Assembly: GCF_000715075.1 (NCBI RefSeq) | Contig: NC_134082.1 | Span: forward strand, 139,488,948-139,552,947 | Direction: 5' to 3' | Length of the DNA stretch: 64,000 nt | Source of the DNA: Nicotiana tabacum | Taxonomy: Eukaryota > Streptophyta > Magnoliopsida > Solanales > Solanaceae | Shown: one piece after another, positions 12,759 through 24,833 of the stretch | Layout of the letters: each line of letters opens with the position of its first letter | Position numbering within the stretch: the stretch's first letter is position 1 | Notes under the pieces: generated by a model | What the model saw: only the letters and a program-made list of their open reading frames with translations | The model's database searches: none | Told to the model about the DNA's origin: nothing | Position numbers and translations under genes: made by a program

Positions 12759-13076
12759 AAGTTATAAACAGCATCATGACTTGAAGTTAAATATCTACTT
12801 TTTCTTTTTGTCAGTTTCAAACATTGTCCACTGTCTTTGTAGGGAAATGTTTCAGACGAGTTATACTCCACAAAGGATTAATTTATATGATCAAAGTTTT
12901 ATGGGTAAATACTTCTTCTTCTGTTCTATTTTGTATAACCAGAAAATCAATATGTTCTTTCAGCAAAATTCAAAAATATACAATTCTAATTCATTTTCGT
13001 GAATAAAAATATTACTATTAAACTCTCTAGTTTACAAATACCATGAATTTCTCGAAAGTCCTAGATATAATACAAG

Positions 13077-13258
13077 AAATTTTATTTTGTATTTCATACA
13101 ACTGACACTAGTTGTATGAGACTCTTTTTTGTCTCACAAATTTGTGGACCTCAATCTTACACTTATGGGTCCACAGAAATCTGGGTCCATAAAACTGTGA
13201 GACAAAAATATTGCCTCATACAACTAGTGTCAGTTGTATGAGACACAAAATAAAATTT
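13077..13258. mobile_element. Fold-back MITE with ~45-bp inverted repeats
   Basis: AAATTTTATTTTGT followed by a CATACAACTGACACTAGTTG block at the left is matched in inverted order at the right end. The arms are about 45 bp, with TGTCTCACA / GTGAGACA and GGTCCAC / TGGGTCC as further pairing blocks inside. The whole 182 bp could fold into one hairpin. The inner ACTAGT-centred piece is itself palindromic. Confidence 0.8.
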
Positions 13259-13308
13259 TCCATATAATACACCTTTTCCCCTATTTTATAGCCAGGTGAG
13301 ACATGAAT

Positions 13309-14300
13309 GTAAAAATTGCATAGGGCACCCTATTTGGTCGCCCCCATTTAACATATACCTATTTTTTTTTAAAACTTTTAACTTGTACCCACTTTTTAAA
13401 TAACTTCAGCCCCCTTTCTCCTCCTCCTTCGTTTTCTTCTTCTTTTGCTTCTTCTTCTTTCTTCTGCTGCTGTTGATGCTGCTATGGAACTTCAGTTATT
13501 AAAATTTTGTGTAGACATATCTGGTTCAATGATAAGACGAAAATTTTCTTACATTACTGTATTCCAGTCAAGAAATACGAATGGATCTGCAAGTGGTCAT
13601 TGTTTGGCACCATGTCCTTTTCACCCTTAACTTCAGGCTGAAGTGAAAGCAATTCACAAATTTAGCATCTTGCCATGACAAGGAAACACCAAGTTACTTA
13701 TATAGTTATATGCAATAAGAAATAAAATGTCCATTGCTTATATAGTGCTGAAACTTTTACAAATGAACTAAATAACTTCAGCTCTAGAGCTGAAGTTCGC
13801 CAATTACAAAATAAAAACTTCAGCTCTAGAGCTGAAGTTCGCCAGTTACAAAACAAAAACTTCAGCTCTAGTTACAAAAATAAAAAGCTGAAGTTCGCCA
13901 GTTACAAAACAAAAACTTCAGCTCTAGAGAGTTCGCCAGTTACAAAACAAAAACTTCAGCTCTAGAGCTAAAGTTCGCCAAAAACAAAAATTTCAGCTCT
14001 TGAGCTGAAGTTCGCCAGTTACAAAACAAAAACTTCAGCAATGCAAATAGAGAACAAAACTTCAGCTACTATGCTTTAGTCCAGCAATTACGAACAAAAA
14101 CTTTAGCACACTTGGTTCAAAATACTTGCTACTTCAGGCCCGTCTACTAGAATACTGAAGTTTTGCGTGATTGCCTTTGCTACTTCAACCCGGTATGCTG
14201 AAATTATATGAAAAAATGGGTACGCTTGTAATTTTTTTTGCAAAACGGGCACAAGTTAAAACGTGACACAAAAAGCGGGGGCGAACGGCACAAATAGCCA
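13309..14300 (+). mobile_element. Repeat element family X, copy A (shared ends with 52480-53282)
   Basis: The left end GTAAAAATTGCA then CCCTATTTGGTCGCCCCC and the right end AAACGTGACACAAAAAGCGGG also bound the copy at 52480-53282 in opposite orientation. Both copies carry ACTTGTACCCACTTTTTAAA plus a CTCCTC/CTTCTT tract near the left end and a palindrome array near the right. The middle (about 13480-13780) is not shared. Ends form only imperfect inverted repeats. I do not recognise the superfamily. Confidence 0.65.
13775..14060. repeat. Palindromic tandem array, ACTTCAGCTCTAGAGCTGAAGT units
   Basis: About six units of 40-45 bp. Each is the perfect palindrome CTTCAGCTCTAGAGCTGAAG plus a spacer TTCGCCAGTTACAAAACAAA. 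Some units have lost part of the palindrome. The same unit recurs in inverted orientation at 52620-52780. Confidence 0.9.
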
Positions 14301-14513
14301 CGAAAAGCTGTGGCTTTTATTTTAAAGCACTGTTTTCAATGTATTTAGACCCAGGAGTACAACTTTTAAACAGTCCTAGCTGGAATCCTAATGGGGCCGG
14401 ACTAATATGTCAGAGATACTTACTTAATTGGCCGTTCGGCACTAACTTACGACAACCGCTAGCCCATTATATTTGATTGCAAGTTATAGCCAAAAACTTA
14501 TTGCATTGGCTAC
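14301..14513. other. Unassigned intergenic DNA
   Basis: No gene or repeat is recognised. It is the left flank of the Tat element; its continuation is at 26463 on the other side. Confidence 0.5.
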
Positions 14514-15361
14514 TGTAAACAATAACTTTACATCTAGAAAATATAAAATCAAGACCGAAAAATATTGTAACAATCGTAATATTTTATTTCGAATATTTGA
14601 GTGTTACAATCTCTATGAATCCTCTAATTCTTCTTTTCAATAGTAAATAAATTCAAGGGTCTTTGAGCTTGATCTTGAATCTATATTTGTTTCCACGAAC
14701 GATGATCTTGTTCTTGAGCTTGAGCTTGATTGCTTGAATTTGATCTTGATTCGTTCTTTGTTCTTGAGCTTGAACTTAATTTCTTGAACTTGAACTTGAT
14801 TGCTTGAAGCTTGAAACTTGTAGAGAAATTTGCGGTGTTTGATCCACGAGCTCTCTCTTGCTTCTTGTTACAACTTCTAGTGTCTCTTCTGGGTTATGAA
14901 AACCCCTATTTATAGTTGTGGGAGGGAAGAGTTATGATAAGAACAAACTCTTTCCGACCAATCAAATTGTAGTGTAACATGGTCACATTTGATTGGCCAG
15001 AACATGTCACTTGCACACGTGGCACGATTTCATTGGTCTTTTAGCGTGACTTGGCATGCCTTGTCATTTTGACATGTCGCATGATCCTATTGGCTCTTCC
15101 GTTTGATTTGGCCTGCCAAATCATTTGACACGTGGCACCAAACTGGCCTCTAGAAAGATGACATCTTGGGCTTAATAAAGTGAGTTCATCACTTTAGCCC
15201 AATGAATTAAGACTTATTTATTTAATTCATATATATTGGACTTATATAATTAATTCAATTGTATTAGCCCGTAGTATTTATTTGGACTAATATATCTTGA
15301 ATTTAAAACATAACCCAAATTATTTTATAAATTTAATTTTAATAAAATTTATATGCCTATA
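14514..15361 (-). repeat. 3' LTR of the Tat element
   Basis: 848 bp, aligned over its whole length with 25611-26462 with scattered point differences. It includes a degenerate array of CTTGAGCTTGA/CTTGAACTTGA units (14700-14820). The minus-strand TATA is probably CTATAAATAG (near 14910), which lies upstream of that array in the transcript direction. Confidence 0.9.
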
Positions 15362-15376
15362 AATACCCCCTACTTC
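15362..15376 (-). other. Polypurine tract of the Tat element
   Basis: GAAGTAGGGGGTATT on the minus strand directly precedes the 3' LTR. Confidence 0.75.
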
Positions 15377-16194
15377 AAGATTTGTTGAGGTGGCTAAACT
15401 TTTTAAGACTAGGCTTGAAGTATTAAATTAATGCTATATGAAATTAATAAATATCCGTGCGACTTATTTGCATGTTAATGCATTGGACCACAGTTACACA
15501 TGTCTATTAATTCCCTTGATGTAGTTTTGCCTTCTAGTGATGAGATTTCATTCTCCAATTGGGTGGAAGGAAATAGTAAGAATTTTCCATATTAGTCACG
15601 TGAAGTAGCAGAGAGTTGTCATATTAACTAATAGCAATTGCTAAAGTTAAAGTGAATTGGGTTTTCTTCAGCCTTCCACGTAAGCTATCCTAATCCTAAT
15701 TAAACGTAACTTCTTCAAGATTATGATGTTCAGTTTATGTGCGCTAAATTATAGCAAAGTGTCCAGTTCAAACTTCTTTCAAATTAATGTTCTGGGGCTG
15801 ATTATTATAGGAACTAATTAGTAGTACTGAATTTTCACATCTCAACCATACGTAGGTAAGAGACCTTCACCGCTTCAGCTTTTCTTCTTTTCCAATACTG
15901 ATAATCACGCATCCCATATCGAGAAACAGACTTCCCAATGTTCTCTTTTGCCATCTATATAAACCCGTGTGCTCGTATTTGCTGGGCATCAATTCCCAAT
16001 CTTCGCAAGCCACTTGAGTCTATTTTTGTGAATTCGGAAGCATTAATGCGAAGGTAATTTCTTCTTCTTTTCTTGTACTTTTCTTGTTTTGTTGTCCTTT
16101 TTTTTAGGTCAAGCGAGAAAGATATATTCTTGTACAACCAGATGATTCACGCATAAAGAAGACAGTCTTAGGGTGTGAGGGGATGGATATTCAT

Positions 16195-16520
16195 CCTGAC
16201 CCAAATATCAGAGAGATTATTCTCAATGGCCCGACTATCAGAGAGATTACTCTCAATGTGGATCGACTATCGGAGAGATTACTCTCAAAATGACCCAATT
16301 ATCGGAGAGATTACGCTCAATGTGGCCCGACTATCGGAGAGATTACTCTCAAAATGACCCGACTACCAGAGAGATTACTCTCAAAATGACCCGACTACCG
16401 GAGAGATTACTCTCAAAATGACCCGACTATTGGAGAGATTACTCTTAATGGCCCGACTATCGGAGAGATTACTATCAATGTGGCTCGACTATCAGAAAGG
16501 CTACTCTTAATGTGGCTCGA
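16195..16520. repeat. ~33-38 bp tandem array (GGAGAGATTACTCTCAA units)
   Basis: About nine copies of a unit CCGACTATCGGAGAGATTACT plus CTCAA and a variable tail (TGTGGC or AATGAC). Short inner palindromes (GAGAGATTACTCTC) lie in each unit. Open frames across it, with repeated SERLLS, are artefacts. Confidence 0.93.
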
Positions 16521-16524
16521 CTAT

Positions 16525-16680
16525 CAGAGAGAGACCAACTTAAGGTGCAAAAGGACTCATATGTCCACCTTAAGATTGGAAAGTTATAGTTCCTTTTAAG
16601 GACAAACCTACGAAGAAGACAACTTAAGGTGCAAAGGGACTTATATGTCCACTTTAAGATTGGAAAGTTATAAAGCTTCA
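16525..16680. repeat. ~95-bp direct duplication
   Basis: Two copies of a unit with CAACTTAAGGTGCAAA, ATATGTCCAC and AAGATTGGAAAGTTATA, separated by CCTACGAAGAAG. Confidence 0.85.
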
Positions 16681-17135
16681 ACTCGAAGACTTTATGGACT
16701 TGATGACGCCTACTTGAACACTTGGAAAACTTTGAAGATTTGGTGGACTTTGCAAACTTCAACCTGAAGACCGACAAACTTGAAGATTCGGCGGACTTTG
16801 ATGTTTCAACCTGAAGACTGACAAACTTGAAGATTCGGCAGACTTTGACGTTTCAACTTGAAATATTTGAGGGCTCAAATATTTTCACTTGAAAACTGAC
16901 GAGTTTGAGGACCTAACTTGAAGATTTCAACTTGAAGATTTGGAGGTTTAAATATTTCGACTTTAAGACCGACGAATTTGAAGACTGAAACTTGAAGACC
17001 GACGGATTTGAAGACTTAAACTTGGAGACTTGGAGGGTTTAAATATTTCAACTTGAAGGGTGGAGAACGTGAAGACTTCAACTTGAAGACTGACGAACTT
17101 GAAGATTTCAACTTGGGACTTCGAGGGCTTAAATG
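16680..17135. repeat. Degenerate CTTGAAGACTGACGAA tandem array
   Basis: Units of roughly 24 and 48 bp built on CAACTTGAAGAC, CGACGAATTTGAAGAC and AAATATTTCAACTTGAA repeat about ten times with drift. Confidence 0.85.
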
Positions 17136-17214
17136 TTTCAGCTTCTCTTTTGATTTACATTGTCCGACTTTTATCTTAGTTGCATAATTTTTAGCTTTAA
17201 GCGATTGTAACAAA

Positions 17215-17800
17215 ATATTCATATTTTGCAGTGGGAGAGTCTAAATAATGAACCGTTTGAATTTTCAAAAATTAGACTTCAATATCTAATATATATACAA
17301 AATTTAGAATCAAACGCCTTCAGAATCGCTCCAAATAATATTTTGAACCCAACTTTAGATTCCACTATGTTGAAAATTTCAGATTTGCGCAGTCTTAACA
17401 AAAATATCATATCTTGGTGTAGAAACGTCGAAATTATGAACCGTTTGATTTATTGAAAACTAGACTTCAATATCTAGAACATATCCAAAATTCTCAATCA
17501 AAAAACTTCAGAATTGTCCCAGATAATATTTTGAAATCAACTTTATATTGCACCATGCTATCAATTCTAAATTTCGCAGTCTCACCAAAAAAATTCATAT
17601 CTTGGTGTAGAAACGTCAAAATTATGAATCGTTAGATTTTTCGGAAATCAAACTTCGAAATTTAAATCATATCCAAAATACAAAATTTAATACCATAAGT
17701 ATAGTTTCAGATAATATTCCAAGGTCAACGTAAAATTTTGACACACTGACGATTTTAGATTGCGCGACATCACCAAAACTTTTGTATCTTGGTATGGAAG
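17215..17800. repeat. ~190-bp tandem repeat, three units plus a partial
   Basis: Units start near 17215, 17407 and 17598, each with CATATCTTGGTGTAGAAACG (or a variant), AATTATGAACCGTTTG, AGACTTCAATATCTA and CAGATAATATTTTGAA in the same order. A fourth start is at about 17785. The monomer length is in the range of plant satellite monomers. Confidence 0.88.
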
Positions 17801-18734
17801 CCTCGAGATCGGAAGATGTCTTACTTGCCATCAATCAAAATTTAAGAGCTATATTCTCACAAATATCTTGGGTTCAAGTCTCACTAAATTTGAAACGTTG
17901 TGTCAAGCAATCTTTTCCTTATACTTGTGTTTCCTTTTGATGCCTCACTTCTCTTCCCTTTTTATTAAGGCAGAGGGCGGACTTGGAGACCAACAAACTT
18001 AAAGATTTGGCGAACCTGAAGATATAGAGAATCCCTGGACTTCAATGCAAATACTTGATATCTTTCTAAAATCGGCTCATTGAAGATATCAATTTACCAT
18101 GGAAGGTTTGCCCCTTTAAGTCAAATGAGATCAAAGTTCAACAGGAGGATGGCATTTTAGCTTGATCTTACATTCCTTCATACTTCATTCGAACAACAAT
18201 TGGGGAAATATGTGTCTTTTGAACTTATGCGACTGAACTTAAATGAAACTCTAAACTACCTATGTACCTCGGCGAAGAGGATCAACTCATATCGTCGTTC
18301 AGACTGGGTGATTCTTTTTTTTATATGTCCTAACTTTTGTCTGGGCCGCCTCTTTCGAAGTTTTCAGCCTAGCAGACTCTTTTTTTAGGGGTCGTACACA
18401 GAATAGACTCATGCGGGCCAGCAGTGTAGCAACATGCAATTTAGGCTCATGCGTCAAGGAGCATTGCAACTTCAAGGATAATACTTCTTCAAAAACTTGC
18501 CATTGATAGGGCAGTTCTCATGCCATCTGCATCAACTAGCTTGTAATCCCCACTTGAATAAGCTTCTCGTACGACATATGGCCCATCCCATTTTGAAGTG
18601 AACTTCCCTACAGGTTTATGGGAAGTAATTACGGGTCTTCATATGGCAAGGACTTGATCTCCTACTTGAAAGGATCTCTGGAGAACTCTTTTATTGAAGG
18701 CGCGAGACAATCAAGCTTGACAACATTTAAGACT

Positions 18735-19550
18735 CTATTGAGCTTCCAACCTTTTCTCATCAAGAGCCTCCAACTCTGCTAATCGAAGTCGAGCATTTTC
18801 TTCATCAGTGATCCCTTCTTGAATACCTAGTCGTAATGAAGGTATTTGATGCTCAAGTGGCAAAATGGCTTTGACTACATAAACGAGTGAATAAGGAGTC
18901 GCTTGTGTTGGCGTGCGGTGAGTCGTCCTATATGCCCATAGAGCTTCTTCCATGCAGTCATTCCAATCTCGTTTGGAATTGGAGACGACTTTCTTTAGCA
19001 AGTTGCATAAAGTTTTGTTGAATGCCTCAGCTAGACCATTGGCGACAGCATTGTACATCGAAGAGTTACGTTGCTTGAAGCCAAAGAGATCACAAATCTT
19101 GTTCATCAACCTATTATCGAATGGCTTTCCATTATCCGTTATTATGTAACGAGGAATGCCAAAGCGATAAATAGTGTATGCTCAGATTTTTGTAACATTT
19201 TCCTTCTTCACTTCCTTAAGAGCAACAACTTCAGCCCATTTCGATAAGTAGTCAGTTGCAGCCGTGATGTATAGGTGCCCACTAGAGGACTTTGGTAGTG
19301 GTCGAACAATATCCAATCCCCAAGAGTCAAATGGTCAAGATGCCACAGTCGGGTGCAACACTTCAGGAGGTTGATGAATAAAATTCGCATGGAATTGACA
19401 AGCCTTGCATCTTCGAGCGTAGTTCAAGCAATCTTTTACCATCATTGGTCAATAATATCCCATCCTTTTTATATGAAAGTGGAGCTTTGGTCCAGACTGG
19501 TGCCCACATACCCCAGAATGTGTTTCTTGCAAAGCTTGGAGTGCTTCATC
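18735..19550 (-). pseudogene. Tat integrase region
   Basis: Read N to C on the minus strand: zinc-finger part with [20 protein letters not shown] (about 19370-19430), core with SWGLDIVRPLPKSSSGHLYI (about 19260-19330), a middle part with YIITDNGKPFDNR (about 19100-19145), and an end with AEAFNKTLCNLLKK and WAYRTTHRTPT. The three acidic core residues can be traced as D in GLDIVRP, D in ITDNGKPF and E in LAEAFNK. A stop follows HPTVAS and another interrupts near 19182. The domain joins element cDNA to the chromosome. Confidence 0.85.
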
Positions 19551-20703
19551 TTCCCCTAAGTATCGCAAGAGTACTCCCTCGAATGATCTTCTGTATAGGG
19601 TATCTTTGTAGTAAAGGAAGCGAGGTGTACGACGACGGATTTCAATTCTTCTTCTCGAATTTTATGGAAGTATCCCATAGCATAAGTAGTCGATAATGGG
19701 TTATCTCCATTCTTATTTCTCAACTTTAGAAATAGCAACAAGATGTTTGAGTTCGTTTTCTTCACCTTCAGCCTCATTTGGCGACGATACTACCCATTTC
19801 TGGCAGACGGTAACTTGTGCTTGATCAGGCAGGGCTAATGATGAAGCTAGAGCAGCTAAAACATCAGCCTTCTTATTTTCTTTCCTTGGCACATGCTGAG
19901 TAGTCACATCACCGAGCCACCCCCATCAACTTGTTAGAGTAATCATGATATTGGCGTAGTTCAGGCTTCTTAACCTCATAACTACCCAAAAGTTGATTGA
20001 CCACTAAGTAAGAGTCACTAAAGACTTGCAATTGCAATTGCTTCATATCAACGGCCATTTCAAGCCCAAGTATTAATATTTGATACTCAGTAACATTGTT
20101 GGAATAGAGTTGTGTCAAGGTGAAGGAGTAGGGCAAGACTTCACCTTGGGGAGTGACAAATACTACACCAGCCCCAGATCCCCCACGATGCGCAACACCA
20201 TCAAAGTACATCTTCCATGGAGGTTGAACTTCAACGACCATTGCGTCCTCATCAGGTAGTTCATCAGTTAGCTCCCCGTCATCAGGTATCGGATGATCTG
20301 CCAAGAAGTCTGTCAATGCTTGTTCTTTTATAGCCTTTTGAGGGATGTACAAAATCTCGAATTGTTGAAATTGGAGGTACCATCTCGCTAGTCGATCACT
20401 AAGAATAGGTTTTGACATCATGAACTTGATGGGAGTTTCTTTAGAAACAAGACAGACAACATGAGCTTGAAAGTAGTGCTTCAACTTTTGAATTGATAAG
20501 ACTAGCGGCAAACACAACTTTTCAATTGGTGAATAATTCAACTCTTTTGGTGTCATCATCCTGATCAAGTAGTAAAGAGAGTTTTCTTTCCCCTCACAAT
20601 TTTCTTGGGCCAACAGTGCTCCAACAAACCTTTCCTGTGCCGCAATGTATAGAATCAATGGCTTTCCAGGTATAGGAGCTGCTAAAACTGGAGGCTTCAT
20701 CAA
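19551..20703 (-). pseudogene. Tat RT-linked RNase H followed by a second RNase H
   Basis: From 20703 the first RNase H appears (PGKPLILYIAAQERFVGALL, then ELNYSPIEKLCLPLVL and QALTDFLADHPI). After a linker a second, distinct RNase H follows (WKMYFDGVAHRGGSGAGVVF, then NNVTEYQILILGLEMAVD, then VFSDSYLVVNQLLGSYEVK). Acidic residues D (YFDG), E (TEYQ) and D (FSDS) are present in the second. A frameshift at a run of C near 19917 breaks the frame before QHVPRKENKKADVLAALAS. Dual RNase H is a known hallmark of the Tat group, where the second copy resembles the host or archaeal-type enzyme. Confidence 0.88.
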
Positions 20704-21390
20704 GCAGGTTTTGATACTTTCGAAGGCATTGCTTCAAGCTTGGTCCCACTTGAAAGGAACGCCTTTCTTCATGAGGCGACTAAATGGTTGGCACCTCCCA
20801 GCCAAGTTTGATATGAATCTTCTAAGGTATGCTAGCTTTCCTTGCAGACTTTTCAATTCATGGATATCTCGAGGCTCAAGCATTTTCAAAATGGCATCCA
20901 CTTTGGCTTGATCAATTTTGATCCCTCGATGTCGAACAATGAAACCAAGGAACTTTCTAGAAGTAACTCCAAAGGTATATTTCAATGGATTCATCCTAAG
21001 TTGGTACCTCCGGAGCAATTCAAATACCATTCTCAAGTCTTTCATGTGGTCGCCCTTCTCTCTTGATTTCACCATTAAGTCGTCAGCATAGCATTCGACA
21101 TTCTTGTGGAGAAGATCATCGAAAATATTCTGCATAGCCCTTTGGTAAGTAGCACCAGCATTCATTAAGCCCAAAGGCATTACCTTGTAGCAATAAATAC
21201 CCTTTGGGGTACAGAATGTAGTAAGCTCTTCATCTTTTGGTGCCATGCGTATTTGGTTATAGCCCAATGAACCAACCATGAAAGACATTGCCTCGTAACC
21301 AGTAGTAGCGTCGATTATCAGCTCCAGAATAGGAAGCGGAAATTCATCTTTTAGACATACATTGTTGAGATCTTTAAACTCAACGCACAC
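20704..21390 (-). pseudogene. Tat reverse transcriptase core
   Basis: Contains FKDLNNVCLKDEFPLP, YNQIRMAPKDEELTTF, LMNAGATYQRAMQNIF and the catalytic box ECYADDLMVKS, then LKYTFGVTSRKFLGFIVRHR. The YADD box is intact. An in-frame TGA precedes it at 21391-21393 (GQI*VCVEF, R expected) and another follows at 20734-20736 (WDQA*SNAFES). Confidence 0.92.
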
Positions 21391-23300
21391 TCAAATCTGG
21401 CCATTCTTCTTCCTTACAGGGACAATACTTGAAACCCATGTTGGGTATTTAACTTTGCAAATAAAGCCAGCTTCGATGAGTTTGTTAACTTCGGCTTCAA
21501 TCAAGGGAACCAAGTCCGGCCTAAAGCGCCTTTGAGCTTGCTTAAGAGGGCGAGCACCATTTTTGACTACAAGGTGATGGACTGCTACTTTCGGGTCCAA
21601 TCCAGGAATCTCTTTGTAACTCCAAGCGAAGACATCCCTGAACTCCTTGAGTAACTCAATATATGTGCTCTCTTTATCAACTTCCAGTAAAGCACTTAGG
21701 TAGGTAGATCTTGGTTCTTCATCGGTACCAAGGTTAACTTCTTTTAAGGCATCAACTGTCGTTTTCACTCCTTCTTCAAGTTCAGATGGAGCATCCTTTG
21801 CAACTTCATCTTCTTGAGGGTCCCCATCGTTGAAGGATATGTGATTACACGGTAAAATATCCTCCAATTCTGCATTATCCTCTATTGAAGATGGAACGCC
21901 ATTCTTAACTTGTACATTAACATGATACGAAGAACCCACACTTTCTTCATCCTCGTCAAGTTCCTTAGTATAGACCATAATATATGGCTTTACCTTCAGT
22001 ACTTCTTCACATGAAACCACAAGTTTTGTTTGTCGCCTCATTCTAGAAGGAACCAAACTTTGGAAATCCTTAGAGATCTCCTGAATTTTGGGTGAAGCAG
22101 GTGTTCTTATGCTTTGAAAATTTCTCCGGAACTTGTTCCCCTTCTTTAATGGACCCAATCTTTCAAACAAGAGGTCCTCACAAGCAATTTTCCAAGTCGA
22201 TCAAAGACAGAAGGCTTGTTGGAAGCGGCAGATTCATCTTCAGCAGTGATATAATTGCTACTCGACCTTCTTATGGAGATGCGCACTGGTGATGGTTGCT
22301 TGTATCCCAAACCTTCACGTGGTTGCCTCATTGCAGCTTCTGATGGGAGCTTCCCTAACTTTGACGTCCCATCGGGATTGTATTCAGTTTTCGCAAATAT
22401 CTTGTAAGCATTAGGATCAAAACCTTCATCTGTTCGTTTTGTAGGGAGTGCCACATTCTGTAAACGGTTTTGGGCTACAAACCCTGCAAGTGGCTTCGAG
22501 GGCAACTTTACTGCCTCAATTTGTTTTACCGAAAGAGTTAACTCCTTTAGCATGTTGGTTTGGAGATTAGATGATTTGCCCTCATCTTTCTTCCTTTTAG
22601 GGACATATTGGAGCTTAGGACTTACTTTCTTGCCATAACATGCAATATCCCCTCTATGAGATTTATTCACGTCGGGTTGTACCTCATCAGTAACAGCTTT
22701 GGCTTTACCGATAGTCACCTCAGCTCTTTTAGTTATGGGCTTGTCATTCTTGCCTTTCATGCCATCATCAACTTTTAGCTCCTTCACAATGCGGTTTTTC
22801 AAGTAGAACTTTGCATCGGCAAAGCGTGACTCTACCTCGGTGAATGGCTCATCATCAGCAACTATCTTCTTCTCGAATTCACCCTTGTAGTATTTTAAAC
22901 ATTGATGGTACGGAGATGGAACTACTTTATTCTGATGTATCCAAGGCCTCCCAAGCAAAACATTGTATGAAGTCTTCGCATCGATCACATGAAGCCATGC
23001 ACATGATTGCATATCTTCAATAGTGATTCCCAGCCTGATCGCGCCTATGGCTCTTTGCCCTACTTGGTTGAATCCTTGGATCATCACACAACTTTCTGAG
23101 AGTTTGTTCATGGGAATACCGAGTTCTTTCACAATGTGGATTAGCAAAATGTTCACTGAGGATCCTCCATCAACCAAAATTTGATTTACCCTTTCATCGC
23201 ACATATGGACAACTAGGTACAATGGGCGGTTTTGAGGAGTGTCACCTAGCAAAAGATCGTCATTTGTGAACGTGACCTTTTCCTCACAAGCATTAACTTC
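21391..23300 (-). pseudogene. Tat protease and protease-RT linker
   Basis: The aspartic protease motif ILVDGGSSVNIL sits at about 23170-23200 within RPLYLVVHMCDERVNQILVD. Downstream are LLGRPWIHQNKVVPS, then a long acidic linker and the RT N-terminal part GARPLKQAQRRFRPDLVPLI and WVSSIVPVRKKNGQ. A frameshift lies near 22160 between LVRTS and FERLGPLKK, and a stop at 23301. Confidence 0.85.
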
Positions 23301-24833
23301 TTAAGGAGTGGACTCGATGGGCTTTTCCGAAGCTGGTGCCAACGGTAGGTCATCACTCTTTTTTTCCCCTTTGTCAGCATGGCAAAAAGAGGCATCAATA
23401 CCCTCATGGGAAATCTTTGTGTGGAACCAAATTGGTAAGAACTCCTCCAAGGTCACTGGATGTCGTGGCTTTTGAGGATGGTGCACCTCCACTTATGCTT
23501 TCTTCAAATATTTAACTGGATTCCACTTCCTTGGTCTTTTCACCATCATTTTCCTTGTTGGTTGTCCTATTGATTCTTTTCGTGGGCTCCTTTTGTGGTG
23601 CCTAGGATGAGTCACCAATGTCCAACCTTCATCATTATCAAGTTGATTGACTTCAGCTTTGTCGCTCTCCAGTAATTTTTCATCTTTGCTTTCTTTAAAA
23701 CCACATAATTCATCCAGACTGAATGAGCCAAAGGTGATAGAAACTTGGTTTGGCGCTTGCTTTCTCATCTTCAAGCACGATCTTCTTTTCGTGAGCCAAG
23801 TCATGACTTTGTCCTTGAAGACAAAGCACTTCTCCAGAGGGTGGCTTATAAGTCGGTGATATATGCAGTAACTTGGGTCATTTGTTTTCCCAGCTTCATT
23901 TGGTCGCTTCATCTCGGGAAGCTCAATAAGATTTAACTCGAGGAGTTCTTCGAAAATGGCTGGCACATCAGAATCCAGAAATGGGTACTCCTTCTCTTGC
24001 ATTTCTTTTAGAGTCAACTTTCTGCTTGGCTTATCTTGAAAAGAAGTGGATTTCATACTTTACTTCTTGCTCACCTTTGTCGTGAACTTCACAAGTGACG
24101 AGTTGACATTCATAGCTTCTTTGCTTTCAAACTTAGGTACAAACTTGCCCCACTTCCTGACTTCTTGCTTGTCATTCCCTTTGCGAGGTTCATAGATGGG
24201 CAGCCTTTCATTTCCAGCTGAGGCCACGCTCAATTCCATGTCATGGGCACGGGTTGAAAGTTCTTCAAATGTGCCAGGCTTGATACCTTGAAAGATGTAG
24301 CGCAATCCCCAATGCATGCCTTGGATGCACATCTCTATGCCTGAAGCTTCACTAAGCCTGTGTTTGCAGTTGAGGCTTGCATTCCTCCAACGATTGATAA
24401 AGTCGATAACTAGTTCCCCACTTCGTTGACGAGTATTTGTAAGTTCTATCATACTCACAATACGTCTCGTACTATAAAAGCGATTGAGGAACTCTTGCTC
24501 TAGTTGATCCCAACTATCGATAGATCCAGCCTCGAGGTCCGTGTACCAGTCAAAAGCATTTCCTTTTAGCGAGCAGACAAACTGCTTGATGAGGTAATCT
24601 CTATAAGTTCTAGAATTGTTGCACGTCTCCACGAAGTGCGCAATATATTGCTTTAGGTTACCTTTACCATCAAACTGTTGAAACTTTAGAGGTTGATAGC
24701 CAGCAGGCATCTTCAACATATCGACCCTTGCAGTGTATGGCTTTGCATATGTAAGGGAGGATTTGGCAGCAACTTCATATTTGTTCTTAATGGTTCCTTC
24801 AATGAACTCCTTCAGTTGATCGATTAGAATCAT
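23301..24833 (-). pseudogene. Tat gag capsid and zinc-knuckle-like region
   Basis: The capsid part (24060-24833) includes KFQQFDGKGNLKQYIAHFVE, CSLKGNAFDWYTDLEAGSID, QLEQEFLNRFYSTRRIVSM and LVIDFINRWRN, typical of the plant retrotransposon gag domain. After an in-frame stop at 24060 come FEELLELNLIELPEMKRP and CIYHRLISHPLEKCFVFKD, a zinc-knuckle-like motif. Stops at 23493 and 23301 follow in the same frame. Gag builds the particle in which reverse transcription takes place. Confidence 0.88.

Larger units (their letters stand above)
15377..18734 (-). other. Long 3' non-coding region of the Tat element
   Basis: About 3.3 kb between the integrase end and the polypurine tract without a credible gene. 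Much of it consists of tandem repeats, listed separately. Long, repeat-bearing 3' untranslated regions are known from Tat-group elements and are a proposed source of satellite DNA. Confidence 0.7.

Noticed and set aside
13775..14060. CRISPR-like array
   Set aside because: Repeats are palindromes with near-identical spacers, inside a plant repeat element; plant nuclear DNA has no CRISPR arrays.
16175..16357. 60-codon frame with repeated SERLLS motifs
   Set aside because: Produced by the ~35-bp tandem repeat in the Tat 3' region.
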